A stretch of 64,000 nt of DNA from an uncultured Aurantimonas sp. (lineage in GTDB: Bacteria > Pseudomonadota > Alphaproteobacteria > Rhizobiales > Rhizobiaceae). Within the stretch, counting starts at the first letter, position 1. Each line of letters begins with the position of its first letter. The notes below the pieces were generated by a model, which was not told the origin of the DNA, searched no databases, and saw only the letters and a list, made by a program, of their open reading frames with translations. Location: NCBI GenBank assembly GCA_947488615.1, contig CANKZU010000013.1, positions 27,408 to 91,407 on the forward strand. The letters run 5' to 3'. Of this stretch, positions 8,466 to 18,295 are shown one piece after another. The position numbers and the translations under genes were made by a program.

Positions 8466-9647
8466 TTAAAGCGTATTTGCGGCCACTAGCCCGGCTTCCA
8501 GATCAGCCCTGAGATCGGCGACATCTTCCAGCCCCACCTGAAGCCGAATGAGCGCGCCGCCGCCGGGTCCCTTGGCAATGGTTCGGTCGTTTAAATCGAC
8601 CGGAACCGCGAGGCTTTCGTGCCCGCCCCAGGAATAGCCGAGACCGAACAGCCGTAGCCCGTCGAGGAAGGCCGCCGCCTTCCGCGCGTCGCCCTTCAAC
8701 ACGAAAGCGAACAGGCCGCTGGCGCCGCTGAACTGACGCCGCCACAGCGCATGGCAGGGAAACGAGGGAAGGGCGGGGTGAAGCACCTCGCTCACGTCCT
8801 CCCGGCTTTCCAGCCATTCGGCGAGGGCCAGCGCCGAGGCCTGATGGCGTTCCAGGCGGATGCCCATCGTCTTCAGGCCGCGCAGGACGAGGTAGACGTC
8901 GTCGGGCGCCCCGTTGACGCCGATCTGCATCTGGGTGTCGCGGAGCTGCCCGTATGTGGCCTTGGTCGCCGATACGCTGCCCATCATCAGATCGGAATGA
9001 CCGCCCGGATATTTCGTCAGGGCATGAATCGACAGATCGACGCCGTGATCAAGCGGCTTGAAGAACAGCGGCGTCGCCCAGGTATTGTCCATCATGGTGA
9101 CCGCCCCGCCGGCGTGGGCGGCATCGCAGACGGCCCGGACATCCATGATCTCGAAAGTGTTCGACCCCGGCGCCTCGAGGAAGACGACTTTCGTTTCAGG
9201 CCGAATTAGCCCGGCGATGCCCTCGCCAATATGCGGATCGAAATACTCCACATCGACGCCCATGCGCGACAGGGTTCCGTCGCAGAAACGACGGGTCGGA
9301 TAATAGACCGAATCCACCACGAGACAGTGGTCGCCGCTCGACAGATAGGCGAGCAACGGAACGGTGACGGCGGCGAGGCCGGACGGCAGCAGGATCGTCC
9401 CGGCCGCCCCTTCCAATTCAGACAAAGCGTCTTCCAGTGCCTTTGTGGTCGGCGTGCCCCACAGGCCGTATGTAAACGGCGCGCGAATTCTGTTTTTGAG
9501 GCTCTCCGTCGACGGAAAGAGGACGGTCGAGCCATGGACCACCGGTGGGTTCACGAAACCATGCTGGGACTGCGGATCGAAAGGTCCGTGCGTCAAACGC
9601 GTGTTGATGCCGTTCTGCCGTTGCTGGGGGGAGTTGTCGCTGCTCAA
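8466..9647 (-). CDS. metC: Cystathionine beta-lyase (PLP-dependent)
   Basis: 393 residues, cytoplasmic. It cleaves cystathionine to homocysteine, pyruvate and ammonia in methionine synthesis. It belongs to the Cys/Met metabolism PLP family: TRLTHGPFDP at the start, YGLWGTPTTKALEDALSELE, LLPSGLAAV, the PLP-ring Asp in MMDNTW (about D187), and the PLP-binding lysine in SIHALTKYPGGHSDL (K212). The YGLWGTPT segment and the short GPFDP N-terminus fit cystathionine beta-lyase rather than gamma-synthase. It is divergent from the aap operon across 217 bases. I looked for a SAM-II type riboswitch upstream and could not see one. Confidence 0.92.
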   Translation of the reverse strand: MSSDNSPQQRQNGINTRLTHGPFDPQSQHGFVNPPVVHGSTVLFPSTESLKNRIRAPFTYGLWGTPTTKALEDALSELEGAAGTILLPSGLAAVTVPLLAYLSSGDHCLVVDSVYYPTRRFCDGTLSRMGVDVEYFDPHIGEGIAGLIRPETKVVFLEAPGSNTFEIMDVRAVCDAAHAGGAVTMMDNTWATPLFFKPLDHGVDLSIHALTKYPGGHSDLMMGSVSATKATYGQLRDTQMQIGVNGAPDDVYLVLRGLKTMGIRLERHQASALALAEWLESREDVSEVLHPALPSFPCHALWRRQFSGASGLFAFVLKGDARKAAAFLDGLRLFGLGYSWGGHESLAVPVDLNDRTIAKGPGGGALIRLQVGLEDVADLRADLEAGLVAANTL

Positions 9648-9864
9648 TTGTTCGGCTTTCTGATTGTATTCAAGACGACTGATCGGACATATTGCGGAAA
9701 GCGATGGGGAAAAAGCGCCAACTGCTTGACCTGTACATTTTTATGCCATGTGATTGCCGTGTGAAATGAAGGACTTTGTCCCGAGGCCGCGATGTGCCGC
9801 ATCGGACTGGGTACTTCGTTTGCCAATAATGTCATACCCAAAACCCAACCGGGAAGGTATCCTG

Positions 9865-10884
9865 ATGAAATTGAAGCTTCTGACCGCGGTGCTCGGTCTC
9901 TCGATAGCCGGCCTGACAGCTGGGGGCGCCTCGGCGCAGACCCTTCAGACGGTAAAGGATCGCGACGCTCTGAAATGCGGCGTGAATACGGGCCTGCCGG
10001 GCTTCGCCTCGCAGAACGACCAAGGCGAATGGCAAGGCTTGGACGTCGACTACTGCAAGGCGATCGCCGCCGCCGTATTCGGGGATCCCAGCAAGGTTCA
10101 ATACTCGCCGTTGTCGGCCGTGCAGCGCTTTCCGGCGCTCCAGAACAGCGAAGTCGACGTTCTGGCCCGCAACACCACCTGGACCATGGACCGGGACACC
10201 ACGCTCGGCCTGACGTTTGCGGGCGTCAATTACTATGACGGCCAGGGCTTCATGGTGAAGAAGGAGCTCAATGTCAGCTCGGCGCTGGAGCTCTCCGGTG
10301 CGACCGTCTGTGTCCAGAGCGGCACGACCACCGAACTCAATCTGGCGGATTTCTTCCGGACCAACAACATGGAGTACAATCCGGTCGTCATCGAATCGCA
10401 GTCGGACGTGAACTCCGCCTATGACAGCGGTCGTTGCGACGTGCTGACGACGGATGCGTCCGGTCTTGCCGCCTCTCGTCTCGAAATGGGCAGCCCGGAC
10501 GATCACGCGATTCTGCCGGAAATCGTCTCCAAGGAGCCGCTCGGACCCGCCGTGCGCCAGGGCGACGCCGAGTGGTTCAACGTCGTGAAGTGGACGCATT
10601 ACGCGCTTCTCAATGCCGAAGAGCTGGGCGTCACCCAGGCGAATGTCGACGAGATGACGGAGTCGGAAAATCCGGAGATCCGGCGGCTGCTCGGCAAGGA
10701 CAACAATTTTGGCGAGTCGATCGGCCTGTCGCAGGATTGGGTGGTTAACATCATCAAGGCTGTTGGCAACTACGGTGAGATCTTCGAACGCAACATCGGC
10801 GTCGACACGCCGCTTAAGATCCAGCGTGGGCAGAATGCCCTCTGGACCAAGGGTGGTCTGCAGTACGGCATGCCGATCCGCTGA
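9865..10884 (+). CDS. aapJ: General L-amino acid ABC transporter, periplasmic binding protein
   Basis: 340 residues, matching AapJ/BztA length. It binds many L-amino acids in the periplasm. ATG 9865 follows a GGGAAGG site and opens a signal peptide (MKLKLL, cleaved near GGASAQ, about residue 23). Mature features: LKCGVNTGLPGFA, DVDYCKAIAAAVFGD, VDVLARNTTWTMDRDT and YYDGQGFMVKK, all typical of the aap/bzt family, with CVQSGTTTELNLADFF in the second lobe. A CTTGAC box at 9725 could be the -35 element, giving a leader of about 100 bases. First gene of aapJQMP; a hairpin follows the stop codon. Confidence 0.95.
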   Translation: MKLKLLTAVLGLSIAGLTAGGASAQTLQTVKDRDALKCGVNTGLPGFASQNDQGEWQGLDVDYCKAIAAAVFGDPSKVQYSPLSAVQRFPALQNSEVDVLARNTTWTMDRDTTLGLTFAGVNYYDGQGFMVKKELNVSSALELSGATVCVQSGTTTELNLADFFRTNNMEYNPVVIESQSDVNSAYDSGRCDVLTTDASGLAASRLEMGSPDDHAILPEIVSKEPLGPAVRQGDAEWFNVVKWTHYALLNAEELGVTQANVDEMTESENPEIRRLLGKDNNFGESIGLSQDWVVNIIKAVGNYGEIFERNIGVDTPLKIQRGQNALWTKGGLQYGMPIR

Positions 10885-10895
10885 TCGATAAGAAT

Positions 10896-10924
10896 GGAGC
10901 GGGCGCCTTTTTGGCGTCCGTTCC
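10896..10924 (+). promoter_or_regulatory. Strong stem-loop between aapJ and aapQ
   Basis: Twelve bases after the aapJ stop, GGAGCGGGCGCC and GGCGTCCGTTCC pair completely (two G-U pairs) around a five-T loop. Such intercistronic hairpins commonly stabilise the binding-protein mRNA and lower expression of the permease genes. There is no T run after the stem, so read-through is expected. Confidence 0.7.
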
Positions 10925-10992
10925 AACCGGCCTTGATGCTCGCCGCCCATTGGGTGGCGGGAGCCAGATTATGCACCGCCTGGGAACCCGAA

Positions 10993-12183
10993 ATGACCGC
11001 CGACATCTATTCGTCGTCACGCGAGCGTGGCGGTGACTCGCTTCTGACCAATCCGACCGTCCGCAGTATCGTGATCCAGGTCCTCTTGGTCGTCGGTCTG
11101 GTGGCATTCGCCTGGTGGATCATCGACAACACCGCGCAGAACCTCGCTGCGGCGAACATTGGATCCGGCTTTGGATTCCTGGAGTCCCGGTCCGGATTCG
11201 ACATCGCCCAGACGCCGATCGCGTACTCCAGCAATTCCACCTATGGGCAAGCGATCCTGGTCGGCATCGCCAACACGTTGATTATCGCGGCGAGCGGCGT
11301 CATTTTGGCGACGATCATCGGCTTCCTGGTCGGAATCGGGAGGTTGTCGCACAATTTCCTCATCCGCACGCTCTCGACCATCTATGTCGAGACGTTCCGC
11401 AATATTCCGCCGCTGCTGGTCATCCTGTTCTGGTATTTTGGGGTTCTGTCTGTTCTGAGCGGACCGCGCGGGCTCGCGGAAAGTCCGATCGGGGTCTATC
11501 TCACCAATCGCGGCCTGCAGACGCCGAGCGTGCTGTTTCAGCCGCTTGCCTGGGCTGCGTTCGCGGCTTTCCTGGTCGGCATCCTGGCCACGATGTGGTT
11601 CGCCCGTTACAGCCGGAAGAAGCAATTGGCCACCGGTGAGCGCACGCCTGTGCTTTGGCCCGCGATCGGGATGATCGTCGGGCTGCCGATCCTCGTGTTC
11701 CTGGCGACGGGAGTGCCGGCCGCGCTGGAGTTTCCAGAAGCGAGCCGGTTCAACCTGGCCGGCGGTTTCCAGCTCCGGCCGGAATTCATCGCGCTGTTGC
11801 TGGCGCTGTCGATCTATACAGCCGCCTTCATCGCGGAGATCGTGCGCGCGGGCATCCTCTCGGTCTCCAAAGGGCAGACCGAGGCGGCGGCGGCGCTTGG
11901 CCTGAAGCGCGGGCAATTGCTGCGACTGGTCGTTGTGCCTCAGGCTTTCCGGGTGATCATTCCGCCGCTGACCAGCCAGTACCTCAACCTGACCAAGAAC
12001 TCCTCCCTTGGCCTGGCGATCGGCTATCCGGAGCTTGTCGCGGTCGGCTCGACGGTCCTCAACCAGTCTGGGCAGTCGATCGAGATCGTGGTCATCTGGA
12101 TGGTCGTCTATCTGGGAATCAGCATCACGGTTTCGCTGCTGATGAACTGGTTCAACTCGAAAATGGCGCTCGTCGAGCGTTGA
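10993..12183 (+). CDS. aapQ: General L-amino acid ABC transporter permease AapQ
   Basis: 396 residues, inner membrane. Start ATG 10993 matches the AapQ N-terminus (SSSRERGG, then LLTNPTVRSIVIQV). At least eight hydrophobic segments are visible. The permease signature for polar amino acid transporters is present: ETFRNIPPLLVILFWYF in the middle, and EIVRAGILSVSKGQTEAAAALGL, the EAA loop that contacts the ATPase, near residue 295. A large periplasmic section between helices, including GFGFLESRSGFDI, is typical of the aap family. aapM follows after 18 bases. Confidence 0.94.
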   Translation: MTADIYSSSRERGGDSLLTNPTVRSIVIQVLLVVGLVAFAWWIIDNTAQNLAAANIGSGFGFLESRSGFDIAQTPIAYSSNSTYGQAILVGIANTLIIAASGVILATIIGFLVGIGRLSHNFLIRTLSTIYVETFRNIPPLLVILFWYFGVLSVLSGPRGLAESPIGVYLTNRGLQTPSVLFQPLAWAAFAAFLVGILATMWFARYSRKKQLATGERTPVLWPAIGMIVGLPILVFLATGVPAALEFPEASRFNLAGGFQLRPEFIALLLALSIYTAAFIAEIVRAGILSVSKGQTEAAAALGLKRGQLLRLVVVPQAFRVIIPPLTSQYLNLTKNSSLGLAIGYPELVAVGSTVLNQSGQSIEIVVIWMVVYLGISITVSLLMNWFNSKMALVER

Positions 12184-12201
12184 TGAAGGGCGCGTAGGAC
12201 C

Positions 12202-13680
12202 ATGGAAGAACAAGTCGCCCGCTTCGTCGCGACCGAAGAGAAGCAGCAACTGCCACCTCCGCCGAGCGAGAGGGGCATCATCGGAACGACCCGCCGAAAC
12301 CTCTTCGCCACGCCGCTCGATTCGGTGTTGAGCATCCTTGCAGGATTGATCATCGTCTGGGGGGCGTGGAACATCGTCAACTGGGCCTGGATCGACGCGA
12401 CCTTTGCGGGAAGCGACCGGGAAGCCTGCCTCGGGGAGGGGGGCGCATGCTGGGCCTTTGTCGGGGCGAAATTCAGCCAGTTCATGTACGGCGTCTATCC
12501 GTTCGGAGCGCGCTGGCGGATCGACTTGTCGGTGGTCATGTTAATCGTGCTCGTTGCCGGAATCGCCATACCGCGTATTCCGTTCAAGCGGATCAATGCG
12601 ATCTTGCTGTTCGCGGTCTATCCTGTGGTGACGCTGATCCTCCTCACTGGCGGTCGGTTCTCGTTTTCCGGTGGCGGGGTAACTCTGCTGCTATTGATCG
12701 CCGCCGCCATAACGATCAGCGACGTGGTGTCGCGCCCGGAGGTCGGTTTCGGGAGCCTGATGAAGACCGCCGTCGGGTTGGCGCTGTTCAGCCTGTTGGC
12801 GCTGCTTTTATCGAACATCGTCAGCGGTGCCTCGGTCGATTTCCTTGATCTGCGGTTCTCGACGCCGTCCCTCGTCGCGTTCCTGGCGAGTCTTGGCGCG
12901 ATTGCACTGGCCGTGGCCAGCGGATTTCGTTCGCAAGAGATCAGTCGGATACGTCTGCTGATGCCGGTTGTCGCGGTCGTTCTCTTCGTCTTCGTGATGA
13001 CCGCCAATTTTGGCTTGCGGCCGGTGCCGACCAATCTGTGGGGCGGCCTGATGCTGACCCTCGTCGTCGCGCTGAGCGGTATCGCCGCCTCGCTGCCGCT
13101 GGGCATCATTCTCGCCCTCGGTCGGCGTTCGGACATGCCGGCGGTGCGGCTGTTCTCGGTGATCTTCATCGAATTCTGGCGCGGCGTGCCGCTGATCACC
13201 GTGCTGTTCATGGCGAATTTCATGCTGCCGCTGTTCCTGCCCGAGGGCGTCAGCTTCAATCAGCTCTTGCGGGCGCTCGTGGGCGTGGCGCTGTTCTCGG
13301 CTGCCTATATGGCGGAAGTGATCCGCGGCGGCCTCCAGGCCATACCGAAAGGTCAGTATGAGGGCGCCGATGCCATGGCGCTGACCTATTGGCAGAAGAT
13401 GCGGCTGATCATCCTGCCGCAGGCCCTGAAACTAGTGATTCCCGGAATCGTCAACACCTTCATCGGGCTCTTCAAGGATACCAGCCTGGTCTACATTATC
13501 GGCCTTGCCGACCTGCTCGGGACGGTGCGCCGTGGCTTCAACGATCCAAGCTGGATCACCCCCTCCACACCGGCGACCGGTCTCGTCTTCGCCGCGTTCA
13601 TTTATTGGCTGTTCTGCTTTTCCATGTCGCGCTACTCGATCTACACCGAGCGGCGACTGGATACCGGCCACACACGCTAG
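12202..13680 (+). CDS. aapM: General L-amino acid ABC transporter permease AapM, enlarged
   Basis: 492 residues, about 100 longer than typical AapM (near 385). The C-terminal half is standard: [20 protein letters not shown], then the EAA loop [20 protein letters not shown] and [24 protein letters not shown]. The N-terminal half has the usual [16 protein letters not shown] entry and the cytoplasm-periplasm segment [11 protein letters not shown]. The extra length lies between, around residues 115-265, as additional hydrophobic helices. It pairs with AapQ in the membrane. aapP follows after an unusual 281-base gap. Function is secure; the extra helices are an oddity worth noting. Confidence 0.92.
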   Translation: MEEQVARFVATEEKQQLPPPPSERGIIGTTRRNLFATPLDSVLSILAGLIIVWGAWNIVNWAWIDATFAGSDREACLGEGGACWAFVGAKFSQFMYGVYPFGARWRIDLSVVMLIVLVAGIAIPRIPFKRINAILLFAVYPVVTLILLTGGRFSFSGGGVTLLLLIAAAITISDVVSRPEVGFGSLMKTAVGLALFSLLALLLSNIVSGASVDFLDLRFSTPSLVAFLASLGAIALAVASGFRSQEISRIRLLMPVVAVVLFVFVMTANFGLRPVPTNLWGGLMLTLVVALSGIAASLPLGIILALGRRSDMPAVRLFSVIFIEFWRGVPLITVLFMANFMLPLFLPEGVSFNQLLRALVGVALFSAAYMAEVIRGGLQAIPKGQYEGADAMALTYWQKMRLIILPQALKLVIPGIVNTFIGLFKDTSLVYIIGLADLLGTVRRGFNDPSWITPSTPATGLVFAAFIYWLFCFSMSRYSIYTERRLDTGHTR

Positions 13681-13961
13681 AGCATCGGACGACAATATGA
13701 ATGCGTTCCGCCAGCGGGATTTCTGGTTAAGGTCGAGGGGGTCGGCGCGGGTCGTAGCGGCGCTACGGCCAAGACGGACCCCGATGGAATTGGCCCGAAA
13801 GCCCCTGGCTCGTAAGGTTTCCGGTCGCCGCGTGCCCGCTTTTTCGTCCGGTTCGACCCTAGCGCCGCCGGGCTCGTCGCCGCCTTCCGCGTGGATTACC
13901 CCGGCGAGCCGGGAAACAGAACCGCGTCCATATTATCTTCCGATTCTCTAAGGATACGACC

Positions 13962-14747
<786 letters not shown>

Positions 14748-14904
14748 CCTGATCGGCGGGCACGGCTACGCGAAGCGACTGATCGCGCATATGATCGGCG
14801 CTCGATACCGAGCGACGCCGCGCGGGACAGCAATGTGACGTCTTGCGCGGACCGATCTTGCCGATCAGGGCTTCGGCTCCACGCGTCGTCGAGGAACATT
14901 TCGC

Positions 14905-16083
14905 GTGAAGGCTGGTGATTTGTCCGAGCGAACCCCCGAAAACAGAGCGGCGCACTCGTCGGCTCCTGTTCCCGCTACGATTGAGTTGGTCCATGCGCAG
15001 GCGATTGCCGCCAGCCCGAGATGGGCGATCATCGGAATTTTCTTCATCCTCCTGTTCGGCGGATTGTATCTGACCGCAAGCTTCGTCCTACCGGTTGTCA
15101 TCGCGCTCTTGTTCGCATTGGTGATGAGCCCAGTTGTACGTTTCTTGCGCCGGCGGTTGAAGATTTGGGAGCCGATCTCCGCCTTTGTGCTTGTCATCGG
15201 GGCGACAATGACCCTGCTCTTCGGCTTCTACATGCTGAGCGATCCCATCTCGAAGATCGTCAATGACGCACCGCGCTATGCCGCCGCGGTGGATGCGCAG
15301 ATGCGCACGGTACAAAATCGTCTCGAGCGCCTTCGTTCGGCGCAAGAAAACATGGAAAAGACCGCGAAAAATGCAGCCGGCGGCGCGTCAGCGCCGGATG
15401 AGGTTGTCGTCAAGAACCCCGGCCTCGTCGACAATGCCACCACAGCGGTCCCGCAGATGCTGGCTTCGGTCGGCTTCACATTGGTGTTTTTGTTTTTTCT
15501 CCTCGCTTCCGGTGACCTGTTCTACCAAAAGCTCATACGGTCGATGCCGACGCTGGCCGATAAGAAGCGCGCGCTTCACATCGCGCACGATATCGAGCGC
15601 GAACTTTCGCGCTATCTCTTCACCATCACGATGATCAATGCCTCTCTCGGGATCGCGGTCGGGACGCTGTTGTGGTGGGTCGACATGCCGACGCCGGTGA
15701 TCTTCGGTGCTCTGGCGATGCTGCTCAACTTCATTCCCTACATCGGCGCGCTGATCGGCATGGCGATTGTCGGGGTGATCGCTCTCGCCGAATTCGGCAG
15801 CTTGGCCGAAGCCCTCGTTCCAGTGCTCCTGTACCTTGCCTGCACGACCGTCGAAGGCCAATTGGTAACACCAACAATAGTTGGACGGAGGTTGGAGATG
15901 AACGCGGCCGCAGTCTTCCTGTCGGTCGCTCTTTGGGGCTGGATTTGGGGGATTGTCGGCATGTTCCTTGCCGTCCCGGTCATGGTCGCCATCAAGGTGT
16001 TCGCCAGCTACGTCGAACCCTTGGCGCCGTTCGGTGACTTTTTGTCGGCCGAAACCAAACGGACGCCGGACGAAGACGACTGA
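14905..16083 (+). CDS. AI-2E family transporter (PerM/TqsA type)
   Basis: 392 residues, integral inner-membrane protein. GTG 14905 has a GAGGA site 9 bases upstream. Hydrophobic segments follow the family layout: two helices early (residues about 35-75), one near 85-105, a soluble domain around 110-165, then a block of helices to residue 375. Family motifs include VIALLFALVMSPVVRFL, LNFIPYIGALIG and the C-terminal WGWIWGIVGMFLAVPVMVAIK. Members export small molecules or autoinducer-2, or act as antiporters; the substrate here is unknown. The stop codon is followed immediately by a 198-bp inverted-repeat element. Confidence 0.88.
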   Translation: MKAGDLSERTPENRAAHSSAPVPATIELVHAQAIAASPRWAIIGIFFILLFGGLYLTASFVLPVVIALLFALVMSPVVRFLRRRLKIWEPISAFVLVIGATMTLLFGFYMLSDPISKIVNDAPRYAAAVDAQMRTVQNRLERLRSAQENMEKTAKNAAGGASAPDEVVVKNPGLVDNATTAVPQMLASVGFTLVFLFFLLASGDLFYQKLIRSMPTLADKKRALHIAHDIERELSRYLFTITMINASLGIAVGTLLWWVDMPTPVIFGALAMLLNFIPYIGALIGMAIVGVIALAEFGSLAEALVPVLLYLACTTVEGQLVTPTIVGRRLEMNAAAVFLSVALWGWIWGIVGMFLAVPVMVAIKVFASYVEPLAPFGDFLSAETKRTPDEDD

Positions 16084-16281
16084 TACCAACCTGCGGCGAT
16101 AGGGGCCCATTCGACCGGCCAATCCCGACGCCTTGGCGCCGATGCATGGCGAAAAGCGAGACGGGCTCGCCGGACGGCGTCGCACCGCTTGCGCGATGCG
16201 CCGCATCGAACCGCGCCTCGCTCCTGGCCGGACAAGCCCGTTCAGCGCCATCGAATAGGCCCCTATCGCCGCGGGTTGGTA
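16084..16281. repeat. 198-bp element with 31-bp terminal inverted repeats (MITE-like)
   Basis: The arms at 16084-16114 and 16251-16281 match over 31 positions with two mismatches, reading TACCAACC then GCGGCGATAGGGGCC then ATTCGA. Inside are smaller palindromes (for example CGATGCG and CGCATCG around 16200). No protein is recognisable within it. The size, terminal repeats and intergenic position resemble a miniature inverted-repeat transposable element or an alphaproteobacterial intergenic mosaic repeat. No clear target-site duplication is visible. It starts one base after the AI-2E transporter stop codon. Confidence 0.55.
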
Positions 16282-16320
16282 AGAATCCGAGCCTATTGAC
16301 GCTCTCGACTGCTTCTCCAT

Positions 16321-16350
16321 AAAAAAACCGGCGGCCCGAAGGCCGCCGGT
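16321..16350 (-). terminator. Rho-independent terminator of the OmpA-family gene
   Basis: On the minus strand a perfect 10-bp stem (ACCGGCGGCC and its complement) closes a TTCG tetraloop and runs into seven T residues. It lies 26 bases beyond the stop codon of the OmpA-family gene. This is a textbook intrinsic terminator. Confidence 0.92.
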
Positions 16351-16375
16351 GGTTTCAAGGCGTGAACCTTTCTGA

Positions 16376-18136
16376 TTAACGCTTGGCGCTTGTCGCCACC
16401 GGTTTCACCAGCGCGGTGATGCGGCGGAGCGTGACGCGCCGGTTCTCGGCGTTCGCCGATTGCGTCTGGACCTTCAGGTTCTGCTCGCCATAGCCCTGCG
16501 TGATCAAGTTCTCCGGCGGTACGTCGAAGTACTGGGACAGCGCAGAGGCGACAGCCTCCGCCCGCCGATCGGACAGCGCCAGATTGGCGATTTCGCTGCC
16601 CACCGCGTCGGTATGTCCTTCGACCAGGAAGGTCTCGGCCGGGTTTTCCTTGATGACACGAGCGATGGCGTCGGCCAGCGCCTGCAAATTGTCGACCTCG
16701 CTTTGCTCGATCGCGGCGGAGCCGAATGCGAAGTTGATCGTATTGAGATCGATCCGGCGCACCTTGTCGCGAATGCGCTCCGAGCGTTTGACCTCATCGA
16801 TCGAGTAAATGCGCTCGACCGTCTCGACCGGCGGTGCGACGATCGTGCGATAGTACAGCTCCTCGTCCGGCTCCGCCACGTCGACGACGTATTCGTCTTC
16901 CGGAATCGTCAGAACGACAGGAGCGAGATCCGCTGCCGGATCATAATAATAATCCGGGCGTTCGGCACCGTCCTGGTATGGATCGTAGAATAGAACGACC
17001 TCGCGTCCGTCCGGCAGAACCCGGGAGCGCTGGATCACGTCGCCATACCGGTTGGTGATCGTCACGACCTGGATTCCGTTTGGCCGAACCACGGTCTGGC
17101 GGGTCCGACCACCGGAAAGACGCTCATAGTAGCGCTCCTCGGCGTCGACCGCGATACGGTCGTCATCATTGCCGCGGATGAAGTAAGCGGCGGCGCCACC
17201 GACCACCGCGCCAGCGACGCCGGCTCCGACGATCGACAAGATGTCACGATCGCCGACACGCTCGACGACCTCGGCTCCGGGCGGAAGTTCCGTCCGCGTT
17301 TCCTGCACGACGGTCGTATTGTTCACCGTGGTGTTGTTCGTCGTGGTGCTGGTGCTGTTGTTGGTCGTGCTGTTGTCGTTGATCGTCGTCTGAGAGGTTC
17401 CAGACGTCGGCGCATCAATGCGCTCGCCTTGTTCGGCGGTGATCGACGGAACCTCGACTGGTTCACTCAGCTGCTGGACTCGCGCGTCGCTTGCGCTGAT
17501 CTCGCCTTCGGGGACAGGAGCTTCCTGTATCTCGGCCGACACGGGCTTTGGATCTTCGACCGGTGCTGTTGCTGGCGCGGGCGCGGGCTCTGTCGTAGCG
17601 GCTGGTTCTTCGGCCGGCGCAGGTGCAGGCTCCGCCGTTGCGGGGGCTGTTTCGGCCGGGGCCTCGGCAGCGGGTTCCTCAACCGGCGCTGGTTCAGCAG
17701 GAGCTGCCTCGGCAGGTGCGGCTTCGGCGGGGGCTGGTTCGGCCGGGGCCTCGGCAGCGGGTTCCTCAACCGGCGCAGGTTCAGCAGGGGCTGCCTCGGC
17801 AGGTGCGGCTTCGGCGGGGGCTGGTTCGGCCGGGGCCTCGGCAGCGGGTTCCTCAATCGGGGCAGGTTCAGCAGGGGCTTCCTCGACAGGAGCCGCTTCT
17901 GCCGGTGCTGGTTCGGCCGGAGCCTCCGCAGCAGGTGCCGGTTCGGCGGCAGGCGCTGGTTCGCACGCTGCTGGATCCGGTGCCACAGCCGCCGGATCGC
18001 AGGCGGTCGGATCGGCTTGGGCGACGCGGAACGCGGCAGCGTCCTGCGCATAAGCCGCAATCGGTCCGCTGATCGCGGTCGACGCGGCAAGCGCGGCCAC
18101 GCCAAATAGCCTGCCGGTTCTCTGGAAATTCGGCAT
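16376..18136 (-). CDS. OmpA-family protein with long Ala/Glu/Pro-rich repeat region
   Basis: 586 residues. A signal peptide (cleavage near AAYAQD, about residue 30) is followed by some 160 residues made almost only of Ala, Pro and Glu, with two exact-length 29-residue repeats. An Asn/Thr-rich patch and a Gly/Ala segment with FIRG (about residues 305-325) follow, the latter perhaps a membrane anchor or spacer. The C-terminal 120 residues are an OmpA domain that binds peptidoglycan: INFAFGSAAIEQSE, EGHTDAVGSEIANLALSDRRA and ENRRVTLRR. It likely tethers the outer membrane to the wall, with the Pro-rich part spanning the periplasm. A strong terminator follows. Confidence 0.88.
   Translation of the reverse strand: MPNFQRTGRLFGVAALAASTAISGPIAAYAQDAAAFRVAQADPTACDPAAVAPDPAACEPAPAAEPAPAAEAPAEPAPAEAAPVEEAPAEPAPIEEPAAEAPAEPAPAEAAPAEAAPAEPAPVEEPAAEAPAEPAPAEAAPAEAAPAEPAPVEEPAAEAPAETAPATAEPAPAPAEEPAATTEPAPAPATAPVEDPKPVSAEIQEAPVPEGEISASDARVQQLSEPVEVPSITAEQGERIDAPTSGTSQTTINDNSTTNNSTSTTTNNTTVNNTTVVQETRTELPPGAEVVERVGDRDILSIVGAGVAGAVVGGAAAYFIRGNDDDRIAVDAEERYYERLSGGRTRQTVVRPNGIQVVTITNRYGDVIQRSRVLPDGREVVLFYDPYQDGAERPDYYYDPAADLAPVVLTIPEDEYVVDVAEPDEELYYRTIVAPPVETVERIYSIDEVKRSERIRDKVRRIDLNTINFAFGSAAIEQSEVDNLQALADAIARVIKENPAETFLVEGHTDAVGSEIANLALSDRRAEAVASALSQYFDVPPENLITQGYGEQNLKVQTQSANAENRRVTLRRITALVKPVATSAKR
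17661..17880. repeat. 87-bp tandem repeat inside the OmpA-family gene
   Basis: Units begin at 17661, 17748 and 17835, exactly 87 bases apart, so the reading frame is kept (29 residues per unit). The first two copies are nearly identical at DNA level; the third decays after about 45 bases. Near-identity at DNA level suggests recent slippage or recombination and possible length variation between strains. Confidence 0.85.
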
Positions 18137-18295
18137 ATCTTTTACCTTCTTTGAAATAAGTCCCTTGCAGACCCGGATGACGCCTCGGCACTCCCATGTA
18201 CCTTTAATCGGCGTCCACTCCGATCGCTGCTAGCTAGGAACGCGTCGAAGTTTGTCCAGACGCACGCACAACGCCCGAGATCGCTCGGAGTTTCG

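Noticed and set aside
9648..9760. SAM-II or similar riboswitch upstream of metC
   Set aside because: I could not find the SAM-II pseudoknot consensus or a paired stem with the usual spacing.
13697..13954. 85-codon frame in the aapM-aapP gap
   Set aside because: No homology signature, no ribosome site, Arg- and Pro-rich composition typical of random frames.
15388..16320. Long minus-strand open frame opposite the AI-2E gene
   Set aside because: Typical high-GC shadow frame with Arg- and Asp-rich composition and no motif; the AI-2E protein on the plus strand is clear.
17418..18109. Plus-strand frames opposite the OmpA gene repeats
   Set aside because: Gly-, Ser- and Arg-rich translations are the antisense of the Ala/Glu/Pro repeat region.
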